In this document: positions 1 to 8,193 of the stretch, one piece after another | Layout of the letters: the number at the start of each line of letters is the position of its first letter | How positions within the stretch are numbered: the stretch's first letter is position 1 | Origin: Micropruina sonneratiae | GTDB lineage: Bacteria > Actinomycetota > Actinomycetes > Propionibacteriales > Propionibacteriaceae | Assembly (NCBI RefSeq): GCF_025972045.1 | Contig: NZ_JAPDHX010000003.1 | Location: forward strand, 496,001 to 560,000 | Length of the DNA stretch: 64,000 nucleotides | Direction of reading: 5' to 3' | Program-made: the position numbers and the translations under genes | The notes under the pieces: model-generated | Seen by the model: the letters and a program-made list of their open reading frames with translations, nothing else | The model's database searches: none | Told to the model about the DNA's origin: nothing

Positions 1-70
1 GGCCGGCCTCGGCGTAGCGTTCGTCACGGTCCTCCAGCAGTGCCTTCAGGTCGGTCAGCAGCGGATCCAT
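1..70 (-). CDS. N-terminal end of an unidentified protein, cut by the window edge
   Basis: Only the first 23 codons are visible, starting at an ATG whose complement lies at 68-70. A strong ribosome binding site, GGAAGAGG, precedes it on the minus strand, which supports this start. The visible peptide begins MDPLLTDLKALLED and is acidic and probably helical. That is too little to name a family. The gene runs off the left end of the window. Confidence 0.5.
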   Translation of the reverse strand, partial: MDPLLTDLKALLEDRDERYAEAG

Positions 71-374
71 GGTGATCACCTCTTCCTTCGTGGTGACACC
101 AATCTCGTCGGCTGAGGTAGCCGCGGACATCGGCCGTGTGCGGTACCTGCGCGGCCGGGTACCTTAGCTCGGCGCGTCCGGCCGGCGGCACCTCTGAGGT
201 AGTGGCTGCAGATCGGGCCCCTTTTGCCGCCGTCAGGGGGTAGCCGATGTCGAGATCGGTGCCGGGTGCGCGGCTGCCTGCCGGGTGGTGGGTCGTGACC
301 CACCATCGACGGGTGTTTCGCTCCAGCGGGAGCCGATGTCGCGATCGGCGGCGGGCCGGGCCGCAGCCGACCCG
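71..374. other. Intergenic gap with no supported gene
   Basis: This gap separates the left-edge gene from the MBL hydrolase. The first part should hold the promoter of the left-edge gene. The only clear structure is the dispersed repeat at 244-348, listed separately. Long open frames cross the gap on both strands, but they lack ribosome binding sites and family resemblance and are typical of high-GC shadow frames. Confidence 0.5.
244..348. repeat. Dispersed structured repeat, copy A
   Basis: Two near-identical 16-bp boxes, CCGATGTCGAGATCGG (244-259) and CCGATGTCGCGATCGG (333-348), start exactly 89 bp apart. Each box is partly palindromic (CCGAT...ATCGG). Between them is a strong hairpin, TGGTGGGTC-GT-GACCCACCA. 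A second copy at 49825-49929 has the same box spacing and a different but equivalent central hairpin. Both copies are intergenic. It may be a non-autonomous repeat or a structured RNA element. Confidence 0.6.
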
Positions 375-1211
375 CTAGAGCAGGCGCAGCCGGCGTCCGG
401 GCAGCTTGCCCTCGGCAGCGAGCTGGGCGTAGACGATCGGGAGGACGGCGGTGATCGTGTCGTCGTCGAACTGCCACTCGCCGGCGGCGAGCGCGTCGGC
501 CGCGGCGACCCCCTGGCTGACCAGGTACTCGGCCTGGCCGTACACCGACGAGATCTCCGCGCGCTGGGTGAACGCGAAGACCCGGTCGAAGGGTTCGCCG
601 TGCCCGGGCACCAGCAGGGTGTGCTCGTTGACCAGCCCGAGGACGCCGTCCAGCGCCGCCGGCCACTCCTTCAGGAAGCAGTCCGGACCCATCGCCGGGG
701 GCGCGCCCTGCTCGAGCAGGTCGCCGGTGAAGATCACCTCCGCCTCGGGCACGATGACCACCAGGTCACCGGCGGTGTGGCCGCGGCCGAAGTGCACGAT
801 CTCGGCATGGCGTCCGCCCAGGTCGACCATCCGGGCCAGGGACAGCGGACGGTTCGGCGGCTTCAGCTCCGTGGTCGCGAAACCGAGTTCGGCGGCCTCC
901 TGCTCGACGTGGTCGGCGGCCAGCGCGTCGATCAGGCTCTCGTGGCCGTAGGTCGGCAGGTCGTCGAAGGCGGCCAGCCCGTAGTAGTGGTCGAAGTGTG
1001 CGTGGGTCACCACGACCGCCACCAGGGGGACGCCGGCCACGTCCTCGGCGGCCTCGCGCAGTCGCGCACCCTGCGACGGCGACGAACCGGTGTCGATCAG
1101 CAGCGCACCGCCGTCGCCGGCGACCAGGCCGATAGTGACCGAGGCAGGGGACGCCACCGCGCGCCAGATGCCGGGTCGGAGCTGCTCGAAGGCCGTCTCG
1201 GAGAACTGCAC
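375..1211 (-). CDS. MBL-fold metal-dependent hydrolase
   Basis: A 278-residue protein of the metallo-beta-lactamase superfamily. The metal site is visible as THAHFDH at residues 69-75 (H70, H72, D74, H75), with further ligands in FGRGHTAGD, FTGD and VPGHGE. Substrate cannot be read from the sequence; glyoxalase II-like, lactonase or quorum-quenching roles are all possible. There is no signal peptide, so it is probably cytosolic. The GTG start is chosen because TAGGCT lies exactly 6 bases upstream (complement of 1218-1223) and no ribosome binding site is present, the leaderless pattern seen elsewhere in this window. It lies just downstream of a phosphotransferase pseudogene on the same strand. 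Confidence 0.85.
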   Translation of the reverse strand: MQFSETAFEQLRPGIWRAVASPASVTIGLVAGDGGALLIDTGSSPSQGARLREAAEDVAGVPLVAVVVTHAHFDHYYGLAAFDDLPTYGHESLIDALAADHVEQEAAELGFATTELKPPNRPLSLARMVDLGGRHAEIVHFGRGHTAGDLVVIVPEAEVIFTGDLLEQGAPPAMGPDCFLKEWPAALDGVLGLVNEHTLLVPGHGEPFDRVFAFTQRAEISSVYGQAEYLVSQGVAAADALAAGEWQFDDDTITAVLPIVYAQLAAEGKLPGRRLRLL

Positions 1212-1263
1212 CGGTTCAGCCTACGTGGACCGCCGCGGCCCCCGCCGGGGGTGGGGAGGCGGG

Positions 1264-1871
1264 TCAGTGTGCCTCGACCAGGTCGAGCATCGCCAGCGAC
1301 CACTCGTGCGCGACGTCCAGGCTTTGCGCGAAGGACGGGTTCACCCCGGCCATGCCGGTGTACCACAGGTCGAACCCGACCTGACGGGCGGCGATGAGGT
1401 CGTCCAGCCGGGTCACGTCGATCGGCCGGACGCCGCGGTAGCCGGCCAGCAGGGCACGTTCGAAGTCGGGGTAGTCGTCGCGGTCGCGCAACTCCCACAG
1501 TGCGACCGCGACGTCGTCCAGCCGATGCCCGGTGCCGCAGTCGTCGCAATCGATCAGCTTCACCTCGCCGCCGCCGAACACGGCGTTGCCCAGGCCCGCA
1601 CCGGCTCCGGCACGTGCACCGGTGTCTCGGCGCGCAGGGCGTCCAGCCAGGCCAGTTCGGACGCGACCGGTGCGACCGGATCGACGTCGCCTCCGTGGCG
1701 CTGCGGCCGGTGCACCCGCACGAGCAGGCGTCCGGTCGGCGAGTCATGCCGGAAGGTGGTGTTCTCGCCGTGGGAGACGAAGGTGAGCCGTCCCGCGGGC
1801 AGGGAGTAGGACGCCAGCGCGGCCTCGGCCACCCGGCGGAGCCTGCCGACCTGAGCGCGCGTGGACACCAT
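1264..1871 (-). pseudogene. Phosphotransferase (APH-like kinase) pseudogene with internal deletion
   Basis: Two pieces of one protein-kinase-like phosphotransferase lie in different frames. The N-terminal piece (from the ATG at 1871 down to about 1590) carries the N-lobe start with SHGENTTFR and LLVRVHRP. The C-terminal piece (about 1600 to 1264) begins in the metal-binding strand, GGGEVKLIDCDDCGTGH, and runs to a natural-looking end. Roughly 100 residues between them are missing, including the expected catalytic HxDxxxxN loop, and the frame changes at the junction near 1590-1610. This is a real loss of function and not a simple base-calling error. No intact close relative lies beside it; another APH-like gene is at 33690. 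Confidence 0.8.
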
Positions 1872-1918
1872 GGCGCCCACTGTGCGGCACCGACCGAGCA
1901 GACACCATGCGGAAGATT

Positions 1919-1951
1919 GCCCCCACCCCCGCGAGCCGGGGCGGGTGGGGG
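1919..1951. terminator. GC-rich hairpin between convergent-end regions
   Basis: GCCCCCACCC and GGGTGGGGGC form a strong stem with a short loop just past the stop of the DUF1304 gene on the minus strand. There is no clear T-tract. It probably ends the DUF1304 transcript, or insulates it from the pseudogene downstream. Confidence 0.5.
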
Positions 1952-1954
1952 CGG

Positions 1955-2335
1955 TCAGGCCAGGCTCGACAGGCCGAGGAACGCCAGCCCCAGCAGCGGG
2001 GCGAGCCCCTGGAACAGGGCCGCCCGGGCCTTGGAGCGGTCGCTGGCGACCAGCACCAGCGCCGCCGCCAGCATCGAGCCGGGGCTCACGATGATCAGCG
2101 TCGAGGAGACCACCGGCCAGAACCACAGAGCCACCCCGGCGAACGCCCCGACGGCGAGGAACAGGTTGTAGAAGCCCTGGTTGAACGCCAATTGCTTGGT
2201 GCTCGCGGCCAGTTCGGGACTGGTGCCGAACACCTTGCGGGTGTCGGGGTGCTCCCAGCGCAGCGACTCGAGGAAGAAGATGCCGACGGGGATGACTCCG
2301 GCGACCGCGGCCAGCAGCAACGCGATGAGTCGCAT
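1955..2335 (-). CDS. DUF1304 family small membrane protein
   Basis: A 126-residue protein with four hydrophobic segments (about residues 3-22, 55-75, 78-100 and 108-125), matching the size and layout of the DUF1304 family. Between the first two segments is the polar stretch WEHPDTRKVFGTSPE, characteristic of this family, followed by NQGFYNLFLA. The molecular role is unknown. The start ATG has a good ribosome binding site (GGAAGGAG). It is monocistronic and divergent from hrcA. Confidence 0.85.
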   Translation of the reverse strand: MRLIALLLAAVAGVIPVGIFFLESLRWEHPDTRKVFGTSPELAASTKQLAFNQGFYNLFLAVGAFAGVALWFWPVVSSTLIIVSPGSMLAAALVLVASDRSKARAALFQGLAPLLGLAFLGLSSLA

Positions 2336-2434
2336 GAGGCTCCTTCCGTCGAACTGCGGTCACTGTAGCCCCAGGCGCACCCCAACACCGGTTGGCGAAG
2401 GGCGGCGGCCGGCGCCGGGCCGCACGGCGGGTCA

Positions 2435-2487
2435 CTCGACGCCGGACGAGGTTCGTCTAGACTGGCACTCGATCACCGAGAGTGCCA
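2435..2487 (+). promoter_or_regulatory. hrcA-dnaJ promoter with CIRCE operator
   Basis: The perfect 8-bp inverted repeat TGGCACTC (2463-2470) and GAGTGCCA (2480-2487), with exactly 9 bases between, matches the CIRCE operator (consensus TTAGCACTC-N9-GAGTGCTAA) bound by HrcA. A plausible housekeeping promoter overlaps it: CTCGAC at 2435-2440, 17 bases, then TAGACT at 2458-2463. The operator would cover the transcription start, so HrcA should repress its own operon until heat stress. Confidence 0.85.
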
Positions 2488-2508
2488 ATGCGGCGGGAGG
2501 AGGGCCCG

Positions 2509-3525
2509 ATGCTGGACGATCGCAAGCTCGCCATCCTGCGGGCCATCGTCACCGACTACGTGTCGTCGCAGGAGCCGGTCGGTTCCCGCGCGCTGGTCGA
2601 CCGGCACAACCTGGGCGTCTCGCCCGCCACCGTCCGCAACGACATGGCCGTGCTCGAGGACGAGGGTTACATCACCCAGCCGCACACCAGCGCCGGCCGC
2701 ATCCCCACCGACAAGGGCTATCGCCTGTTCGTCGACCGGCTGGCCGCCGTGAAGCCGCTGTCGGTGGCCGAGCGCCGTGCCATCCAGACGTTCATGGCCG
2801 GCGCCCTCGACGTGGACGACGTGGTGCGCCGCACCGTTCGGTTACTGGCCCAGATCACCCAGCAGGTCGCGATCGTGCAGTACCCGGTGCTCTCCAGCGC
2901 CACTGTGCGGCTGATCGAACTGCTGGTGCTGACGCCGGGCCGCGGCCTGGTGATCCTGGTCAATTCCACCGGCCGGGTCGACCAGCGGCCCGTCGATCTG
3001 CTGGGGGCCACCGACGAACAGGTGGCCGACCTGCGCGGCCGGCTCAACGCTGCCGTCGTCGGACTCACCCCGTCGGCGGCGGTCGAGCGCCTCAGCACCC
3101 TGCTCGACGACCTTCCCCCCGAACTGCACCCGGTCGCCTCGATGGTGACCGCCACCGTGATGGAACTGACCACCGCCGACCCGGCCACCCGGGTGGTGGT
3201 GGGCGGCGTCCCCAACCTGACGCGCTTCGGCGACCAGTTCGAGACCACCGTGAAACCGGTTCTCGAGGCTCTGGAGGAACAAGTGGTGCTGCTGCGGTTG
3301 TTGGGTGAGGCGGGTGGCACCGGTGACGTGACCGTCCGGATCGGACACGAGAACCCGTACGAGCCGCTGCAGTCGACCTCCGTGGTGGCCAGCGCGTACG
3401 GTCATGCGGACGATCTCTGGGCGAGCATGGGGATCGTCGGCCCCACCAGAATGGATTACCCGAGCACCATGGCCTCGGTGCGGGCGGTCGCCCGCTACGT
3501 CGGCCGCTTCCTGGCAGAAGGATGA
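2509..3525 (+). CDS. hrcA: Heat-inducible transcription repressor HrcA
   Basis: A 338-residue protein with the family's usual length and order: an N-terminal winged helix (residues 1-75, with [16 protein letters not shown] and the wing [14 protein letters not shown]), then a GAF-like dimerisation domain. HrcA represses class I heat-shock genes by binding CIRCE and is reset by GroEL. The start at MLDDRKLA is preferred over an upstream in-frame ATG (2482) because GGGAGGAGG lies 5-6 bases before it and the upstream one falls inside the CIRCE site. It is followed after one base by dnaJ, with which it forms an operon. Confidence 0.97.
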   Translation: MLDDRKLAILRAIVTDYVSSQEPVGSRALVDRHNLGVSPATVRNDMAVLEDEGYITQPHTSAGRIPTDKGYRLFVDRLAAVKPLSVAERRAIQTFMAGALDVDDVVRRTVRLLAQITQQVAIVQYPVLSSATVRLIELLVLTPGRGLVILVNSTGRVDQRPVDLLGATDEQVADLRGRLNAAVVGLTPSAAVERLSTLLDDLPPELHPVASMVTATVMELTTADPATRVVVGGVPNLTRFGDQFETTVKPVLEALEEQVVLLRLLGEAGGTGDVTVRIGHENPYEPLQSTSVVASAYGHADDLWASMGIVGPTRMDYPSTMASVRAVARYVGRFLAEG

Positions 3526-3526
3526 C

Positions 3527-4699
3527 GTGACCAAGGACTACTACGACGTGCTGGGCGTGCCCCGCGACGCCTCAGCCGAACAGATCAAGAAGGCCTACCG
3601 CAAGCTGGCCATGAAGTACCACCCCGATGTCGCCGACACCGCGGACGCCGCCGAGAAGTTCAAGGAGATCGGCGAGGCCTACGAGGTGCTGCACGACAGC
3701 AACAAGCGCGCCATGTACGACCGCGGGGTCGACCCGATGGCCGCCGGTGGTTTCGGCGGCGCGCAGGGCTTCGGCTTCCCGGGCGGATCGGCCGGCTTCG
3801 ACTTCACCAACCTGGTGGACGCCATGTTCGGCCAGGGCGCGACCCGCGGCCCGCGCTCCCGCGTGCGCCGCGGCCAGGACGCCCTGGTCCGGATGTCGTT
3901 GACGCTGCCGGAGGCGGCGTTCGGGATCACCAAGCCGCTGCGGGTCGAGACGGCGGTGCTGTGCAGCACCTGCAACGGCACCGGCGCCCGCGCCGGGTCC
4001 GAGCCGGTGACCTGTAGCACCTGCCACGGCCAGGGCGACGTCACCCAGATCCAGCGATCGTTCCTGGGCGACATCCGCACCACACAGCCGTGCCCGGTCT
4101 GCCGCGGCTACGGCACCGTCATCCCCAACCCGTGCGGGGAGTGCTCCGGTGAGGGCCGGGTGCGTTCCTCGCGCACCATCAACGTCAAGATCCCGGCCGG
4201 GGTGAACGCCGGCAACCGCATCCATCTGGAGTCGCAGGGCGAGGTCGGCCCCGGCGGCGGCCCGGCCGGTGACCTGTACGTCGAACTGGGCGTCGAACCG
4301 CACGACACGTTCACCCGCAAGGGCGACGACCTCGAGATGGTGGTGAAGCTGCCGATGACGGCGGCCGCCCTGGGCACCGAGGTGACCCTGCCGACGCTCG
4401 AGGCCGAACGCGACGATCTGGACGCCGACCTGGGCACCGTGCGGCTGTCGGTGCCGAGCGGCACCCAGTCCGGCACCCGCATCGCGATCGCCGGCCGCGG
4501 CGTCCCGAGGCTGCGCGGCGCCGGCCGGGGCGACCTGGGGGTGACGCTGCTGGTGCAGACGCCCGGCCGGTTGGACGACCACCAGCGCGAGTTGCTGCGG
4601 CAACTCGCCGAGGCGCGGGGCGAAGGGCAGGAAGAGGTCGCCGTCGAGCGGCATCACAAGGGTGTTTTCGGCTGGCTGAAGGACGCGTTCACACAATGA
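3527..4699 (+). CDS. dnaJ: Chaperone protein DnaJ (type I)
   Basis: A 390-residue co-chaperone that stimulates DnaK ATPase and delivers unfolded clients. Order: J domain (residues 1-70, HPD at 32-34), Gly/Phe-rich linker (about 78-105), a zinc domain with four CxxCxGxG motifs starting near residues 146, 163, 189 and 203, then C-terminal client-binding domains. The GTG start at 3527 gives the canonical [10 protein letters not shown] beginning directly after the hrcA stop. Linkage to hrcA marks it as the hrcA-linked paralogue common in actinobacteria; a dnaK-linked copy probably lies elsewhere. Its stop overlaps the rsmE start (ATGA). Confidence 0.97.
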   Translation: MTKDYYDVLGVPRDASAEQIKKAYRKLAMKYHPDVADTADAAEKFKEIGEAYEVLHDSNKRAMYDRGVDPMAAGGFGGAQGFGFPGGSAGFDFTNLVDAMFGQGATRGPRSRVRRGQDALVRMSLTLPEAAFGITKPLRVETAVLCSTCNGTGARAGSEPVTCSTCHGQGDVTQIQRSFLGDIRTTQPCPVCRGYGTVIPNPCGECSGEGRVRSSRTINVKIPAGVNAGNRIHLESQGEVGPGGGPAGDLYVELGVEPHDTFTRKGDDLEMVVKLPMTAAALGTEVTLPTLEAERDDLDADLGTVRLSVPSGTQSGTRIAIAGRGVPRLRGAGRGDLGVTLLVQTPGRLDDHQRELLRQLAEARGEGQEEVAVERHHKGVFGWLKDAFTQ

Positions 4700-5427
4700 C
4701 AGAGGCACTGTTCCTGGCGGACCTGGATTCTCCGGCGGTCGGCGACGAGGTGGCGGTCACCGGCGACGAGGGCCGGCACGCGGCCATCGTGAGACGCATC
4801 CGCAAGGGCGAGACGGTGCTGGTGAGCGACGGCATCGGCACCGCGGTGCGCGGACCGGTGCTGTCCTCCGACGTCAACGGCCTGGTGGTCGAAGTCGCCG
4901 AGGTGCTGGCCGACCCCGGACGCCCGGTGCGGTTCACCGTCGTCCAGGCGCTGGCCAAGGGCGATCGCGGCGAGCTGGGCCTCGAGCAGCTGACCGAGCT
5001 CGGCGTCGACGAGATCGTGCCGTGGCAGGCGTCCCGGTCGATCGTGAAATGGTCGCCCGACAAGGTGGAACGTCAACTGACCCGGTGGCGCAACATCGTC
5101 CGCGAGGCCACCAAGCAGTCGCGCCGGTTCCGGGTCCCGCGGGTCAGCCCGCCGTTGACCACCGCCGAGCTGGCGCTGCGGATCGCCGAGCCGGCCCTCA
5201 CGCTGGTGCTGCACGAGGCCGCCGAGGAGTTCATCGGCACGGCCGCCCTGCCGGCCGAGGGCGAGGTGATGGTGATCGTCGGCCCCGAGGGCGGGCTCAC
5301 CGAGGCCGAGCTGGACGCCTTCGCCGAGGCGGGTGGGCGTCCCACCCTGATCGCGGACGCCGTGCTACGCACCTCGACCGCCGGGGTCGCCGCGCTGGCG
5401 CAGCTGCAGGCCCTCACTCGTGCCTGA
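4696..5427 (+). CDS. rsmE: 16S rRNA (uracil(1498)-N(3))-methyltransferase RsmE
   Basis: A 243-residue SPOUT-class methyltransferase that uses SAM to methylate U1498 of 16S rRNA. The N-terminal PUA-like domain contains [16 protein letters not shown]; the C-terminal trefoil-knot domain has the SAM-binding motifs [11 protein letters not shown] and [11 protein letters not shown]. The start overlaps the dnaJ stop by 4 bases, so translation is coupled. This hrcA-dnaJ-rsmE order is standard in actinobacteria. Confidence 0.95.
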   Translation: MTEALFLADLDSPAVGDEVAVTGDEGRHAAIVRRIRKGETVLVSDGIGTAVRGPVLSSDVNGLVVEVAEVLADPGRPVRFTVVQALAKGDRGELGLEQLTELGVDEIVPWQASRSIVKWSPDKVERQLTRWRNIVREATKQSRRFRVPRVSPPLTTAELALRIAEPALTLVLHEAAEEFIGTAALPAEGEVMVIVGPEGGLTEAELDAFAEAGGRPTLIADAVLRTSTAGVAALAQLQALTRA

Positions 5428-6658
5428 GCCGGGCGCCGGCTTCTCGTTCACCCCCGGCGCGGTCCTGCCGGGCGGCAAGGGCCGCACCGGCCTCATCGAC
5501 ACTCCGCACGGCCCGATCCGGACCCCGGCGTTCGTCGCGGTCGGCACAAAGGCGACGGTCAAGGCGGTGCTGCCCGAGTCGGTCGCCGCCCTCGGGGCGC
5601 AGGCCGTTCTCGCCAACGCGTACCACCTGTTCCTGCAGCCCGGCTCCGACATCGTGGACGCCGCCGGCGGGCTGGGCGCGTTCATGAACTGGCCCGGCCC
5701 GACCTTCACCGACTCGGGCGGCTTCCAGGTGATGAGCCTGGGCGTCGGCTTCAAGAAGGTGCTGGCGATGGACACCGTCGGGGTCACCGACGACGACGTG
5801 ATCGCCGCGGGCAAGACCCGGCTGGCCCACGTGGACGACGACGGGGTCACCTTCACCAGCCACCTCAACGGCGACCGGCACCGGTTCACCCCCGAGATCA
5901 GCATGCGCATCCAGCACGAACTGGGTGCCGACATCATGTTCGCCTTCGACGAGCTGACCACGCTGATGAACACTCGCGGCTACCAGGAGCAGTCGGTGCG
6001 GCGCACCCACGAGTGGGCGATCCGCTGCCTGCGGGCGCACGGCGAGCTGACCGAGCAGCGGGTGGGCAAGCACTACCAGGCGCTGTTCGCCGTCGTGCAG
6101 GGGGCGCAGTACGAGGACCTGCGGCGCGCCGCGGCGTCCGGGCTGGCGGGGTTGGCCGTGGAGGGTCGCAGCTTCGACGGGTTCGGCATCGGCGGCGCGC
6201 TGGAGAAGGAGAACCTGGGCACGATCGTCGGCTGGGTGACCGACGAACTGCCGTTCGACAAGCCACGACACCTGCTCGGAATCTCCGAGCCGGACGACTT
6301 CTTCGCCGCCATCGAGGCCGGCGCCGACACCTTCGACTGCGTAATGCCGTCGCGGGTGGCACGCAACGCGGCGGTCTACACCCGGCACGGCCGCTACAAC
6401 ATCAACACCTCCGCGCACCGGCGGGCATTCGGCCCGATCGAGGATGGCTGCGACTGCTACACCTGCGCGCACTACACCCGGGCCTACCTGCATCACCTGT
6501 TCAAGGCCAAGGAGATGCTGGCCTCGACCCTGGCGACGATCCACAACGAGCGGTTCACCGTCCGGCTCGTCGACGACATCAGGGCCAGCATCGAGACCGG
6601 TGACTTCGCCGAGTTCCGTGCCGAGTTCCTCGGTGGCTTCTACGCCCGGCGGGGCTGA
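5420..6658 (+). CDS. tgt: tRNA-guanine transglycosylase (queuine tRNA-ribosyltransferase)
   Basis: A 412-residue TIM-barrel enzyme that swaps guanine-34 of GUN-anticodon tRNAs for a queuosine precursor. The active-site motif FTDSGGFQVMS is near residue 98 and the nucleophile region FDCVMPSR near residue 306. The zinc site CDCYTC (about 344-349) plus a downstream His (RAYLHHL) is intact. GTG start, overlapping the rsmE stop by 8 bases, so it ends the heat-shock operon. No queuosine biosynthesis genes are nearby; it may rely on preQ1 or queuine made or salvaged elsewhere. Confidence 0.95.
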   Translation: MPEPGAGFSFTPGAVLPGGKGRTGLIDTPHGPIRTPAFVAVGTKATVKAVLPESVAALGAQAVLANAYHLFLQPGSDIVDAAGGLGAFMNWPGPTFTDSGGFQVMSLGVGFKKVLAMDTVGVTDDDVIAAGKTRLAHVDDDGVTFTSHLNGDRHRFTPEISMRIQHELGADIMFAFDELTTLMNTRGYQEQSVRRTHEWAIRCLRAHGELTEQRVGKHYQALFAVVQGAQYEDLRRAAASGLAGLAVEGRSFDGFGIGGALEKENLGTIVGWVTDELPFDKPRHLLGISEPDDFFAAIEAGADTFDCVMPSRVARNAAVYTRHGRYNINTSAHRRAFGPIEDGCDCYTCAHYTRAYLHHLFKAKEMLASTLATIHNERFTVRLVDDIRASIETGDFAEFRAEFLGGFYARRG

Positions 6659-6753
6659 CCGGTCGGCCGGAAGGTCCGAGCGCCCACTGTCGCCAGACTC
6701 AGGAACACCGCGGCCACGCCGAACAGCAGCCCGCACGGCACACTGAGACCCAC

Positions 6754-7231
6754 GTGAGGGGGACCCGGGTGGTGGCCGACCTGTACTCGCGGCGTCGGTC
6801 GGTGCTGCTCGGCTGCGTCGTGGTGGGCGTCGCGCTGATGCTCCAGGGCGGCTGGCCGTCCTTCTGGCCGACGCTGGCCACCCAGGTGATCTGGGGCATC
6901 GGCTACACCTTCGTCTCGGGCGCCATCCAGGCCTGGATCACCGACGAGATCGGTGAGGACGCCGTGCAGCCGGTGTTCACTGGGCGCACCTGGCCGCGGG
7001 GTGCGCACCGGCGTCCGGGTGGCGAGGCGACGCGGGGTGGTGCGGTCGTTCCTGCTGGTGGCGCTGTTGACGGGGCTGTCGTCCGAGGCGGTCGACCGGC
7101 TGTGGACGGCGCACGTGCTGGAGCAGTTCACCCTGCCGACCGTGTTCGGGCTGAGTGGTGCGGCGGTCGTCCTGCTGCGGTTGCGGCGCCGGGACGCGGA
7201 GCCGGGCGTCAGGCCGGCCGGCGGTCGGTGA
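6754..7231 (+). pseudogene. MFS transporter remnant
   Basis: The first part reads as the MFS loop motif VVADLYSRRRSVLLG followed by two or three membrane helices and ends in WITDEIGED near 6960. The reading frame then changes and a further helical piece (SFLLVALLTGLSSEAVDRLW, then FTLPTVFGLSG) continues to about 7231. Helices before and after are missing, so at least two deletions or frame changes separate this from an intact transporter of about 400 residues. No start signal is visible. Confidence 0.65.
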
Positions 7232-8010
7232 CGCAGTAGAGCAGCCCGGCGCGGTCCCGCAGCACGGTCCACTGCGGGTGCTCGACCACCTGCACGGCCC
7301 CCAGGCCGAGGTGCCGGGCAACCTCGGCGGGACGGTCGTCGGTGGCCAGATCGAGATGGATGCGGGCGGGGCCGCGCGCCTCGCCGAGCCGGTGCAGCAG
7401 CACCCGCATCGGCAGTTCCGGACGTCGGTCGATGGCGCTGAACTCGGCGCCGTCCAGGGCGGTGACGGGGGCGCCCAACAGTGCCGACCAGAACACCGCC
7501 TCGGCGCCGTGCACGTCACGGGGCAGGTCGAGGGCGCCGCGACCCTGGTCCACCCCGATCCGCAGGCGCTCGTCGGCCTGGTCCGCGACCCGGCGCGACC
7601 TGGTCGACCCGGCTGGCCTGTCCCTGCGGCCAGCGCATCGGCGGTGGCACCCGGGCGCTGCGGTGCGAGACCAGGCAGAACACCAGGCCGGCCGGGGACG
7701 CCATCACCCGGTAGCCCAGGCCCGGGACGGCCGCCGCGGTGGCCCCGAGCCCGATCGCGCGCTCGGCGGCGGCGTCCGGCTCGGGGACGTGGACGTCGAG
7801 GTGGATGCGGCCGACCGCGTCGCCGACCCGCTGCACGCGCAGGTAGTCGTCTCCTACACCAGGCACCAGGGTGCCGAACTCGCCGTGCTCCCCCCGCAGC
7901 GGCGAGCGAGGGTAGCCCGTCACCGAGGCCCAGAAGGCGACCGCCGGGTCGAACGATGCCTCCGGCAGGTCGAGGAAGGCGCTCAACCAGAACGGTCGGG
8001 TGTCGGTCAT
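7209..8010 (-). pseudogene. Two-domain VOC (glyoxalase-like) protein split by a frameshift
   Basis: Reading from the ATG at 8010, the first VOC domain (about 130 residues: AVAFWASVTG, GRIHLDVHVP, SPAGLVFCLV) ends in RWPQGQASRVDQV, the usual linker to a second domain. The second domain (EAVFWSALLGAPV, RIHLDLAT, RDRAGLLYCVT) lies in another frame from about 7590 to 7209. Rejoined, the protein would be about 265 residues, the normal length for two-domain proteins of this family. A single indel around 7560-7605 explains it; a sequencing error is possible. TAGCGT lies 6 bases before the ATG, the leaderless pattern. Confidence 0.75.
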
Positions 8011-8134
8011 GCGCGAACGCTAGTGGGGACCTGCCGGCCCGCGCTGATCATCCGTCGCGGCGAATGGCCCGGGACGCCCGGCGAAAGCCCGACCAGACCG
8101 TCACCTCGGGTCGCCTCGACCCCAGAAGAACAGA

Positions 8135-8176
8135 GCGCTGGATCGGGTGCCCCTTCGCGGGGACCCGATCCAGCGC
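8135..8176. terminator. Strong hairpin after the beta-helix lipoprotein gene
   Basis: GCGCTGGATCGGGT(G)CCCC pairs with GGGGACCCGATCCAGCGC around a TTCG loop, giving an 18-bp stem with one bulged base. It lies 18 bases past the stop of the minus-strand lipoprotein gene and also faces the end of the VOC pseudogene region. It probably works as its terminator. Confidence 0.75.
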
Positions 8177-8193
8177 CCTGGCTGTCGCTGCGG

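Noticed and set aside
76-666. Minus-strand frame of 196 codons across the left intergenic gap
   Set aside because: Arg/Pro/Ala-rich shadow frame overlapping the well-supported MBL gene, with no ribosome binding site.
6643-6760. Minus-strand hydrophobic stretch (VPCGLLFGVAAVFLSLATV) after tgt, resembling a last MFS helix
   Set aside because: It overlaps the tgt 3' end, has no further helices upstream, and hydrophobic antisense segments are common in this DNA. It could be part of the decayed transporter region but I cannot support it as a feature.
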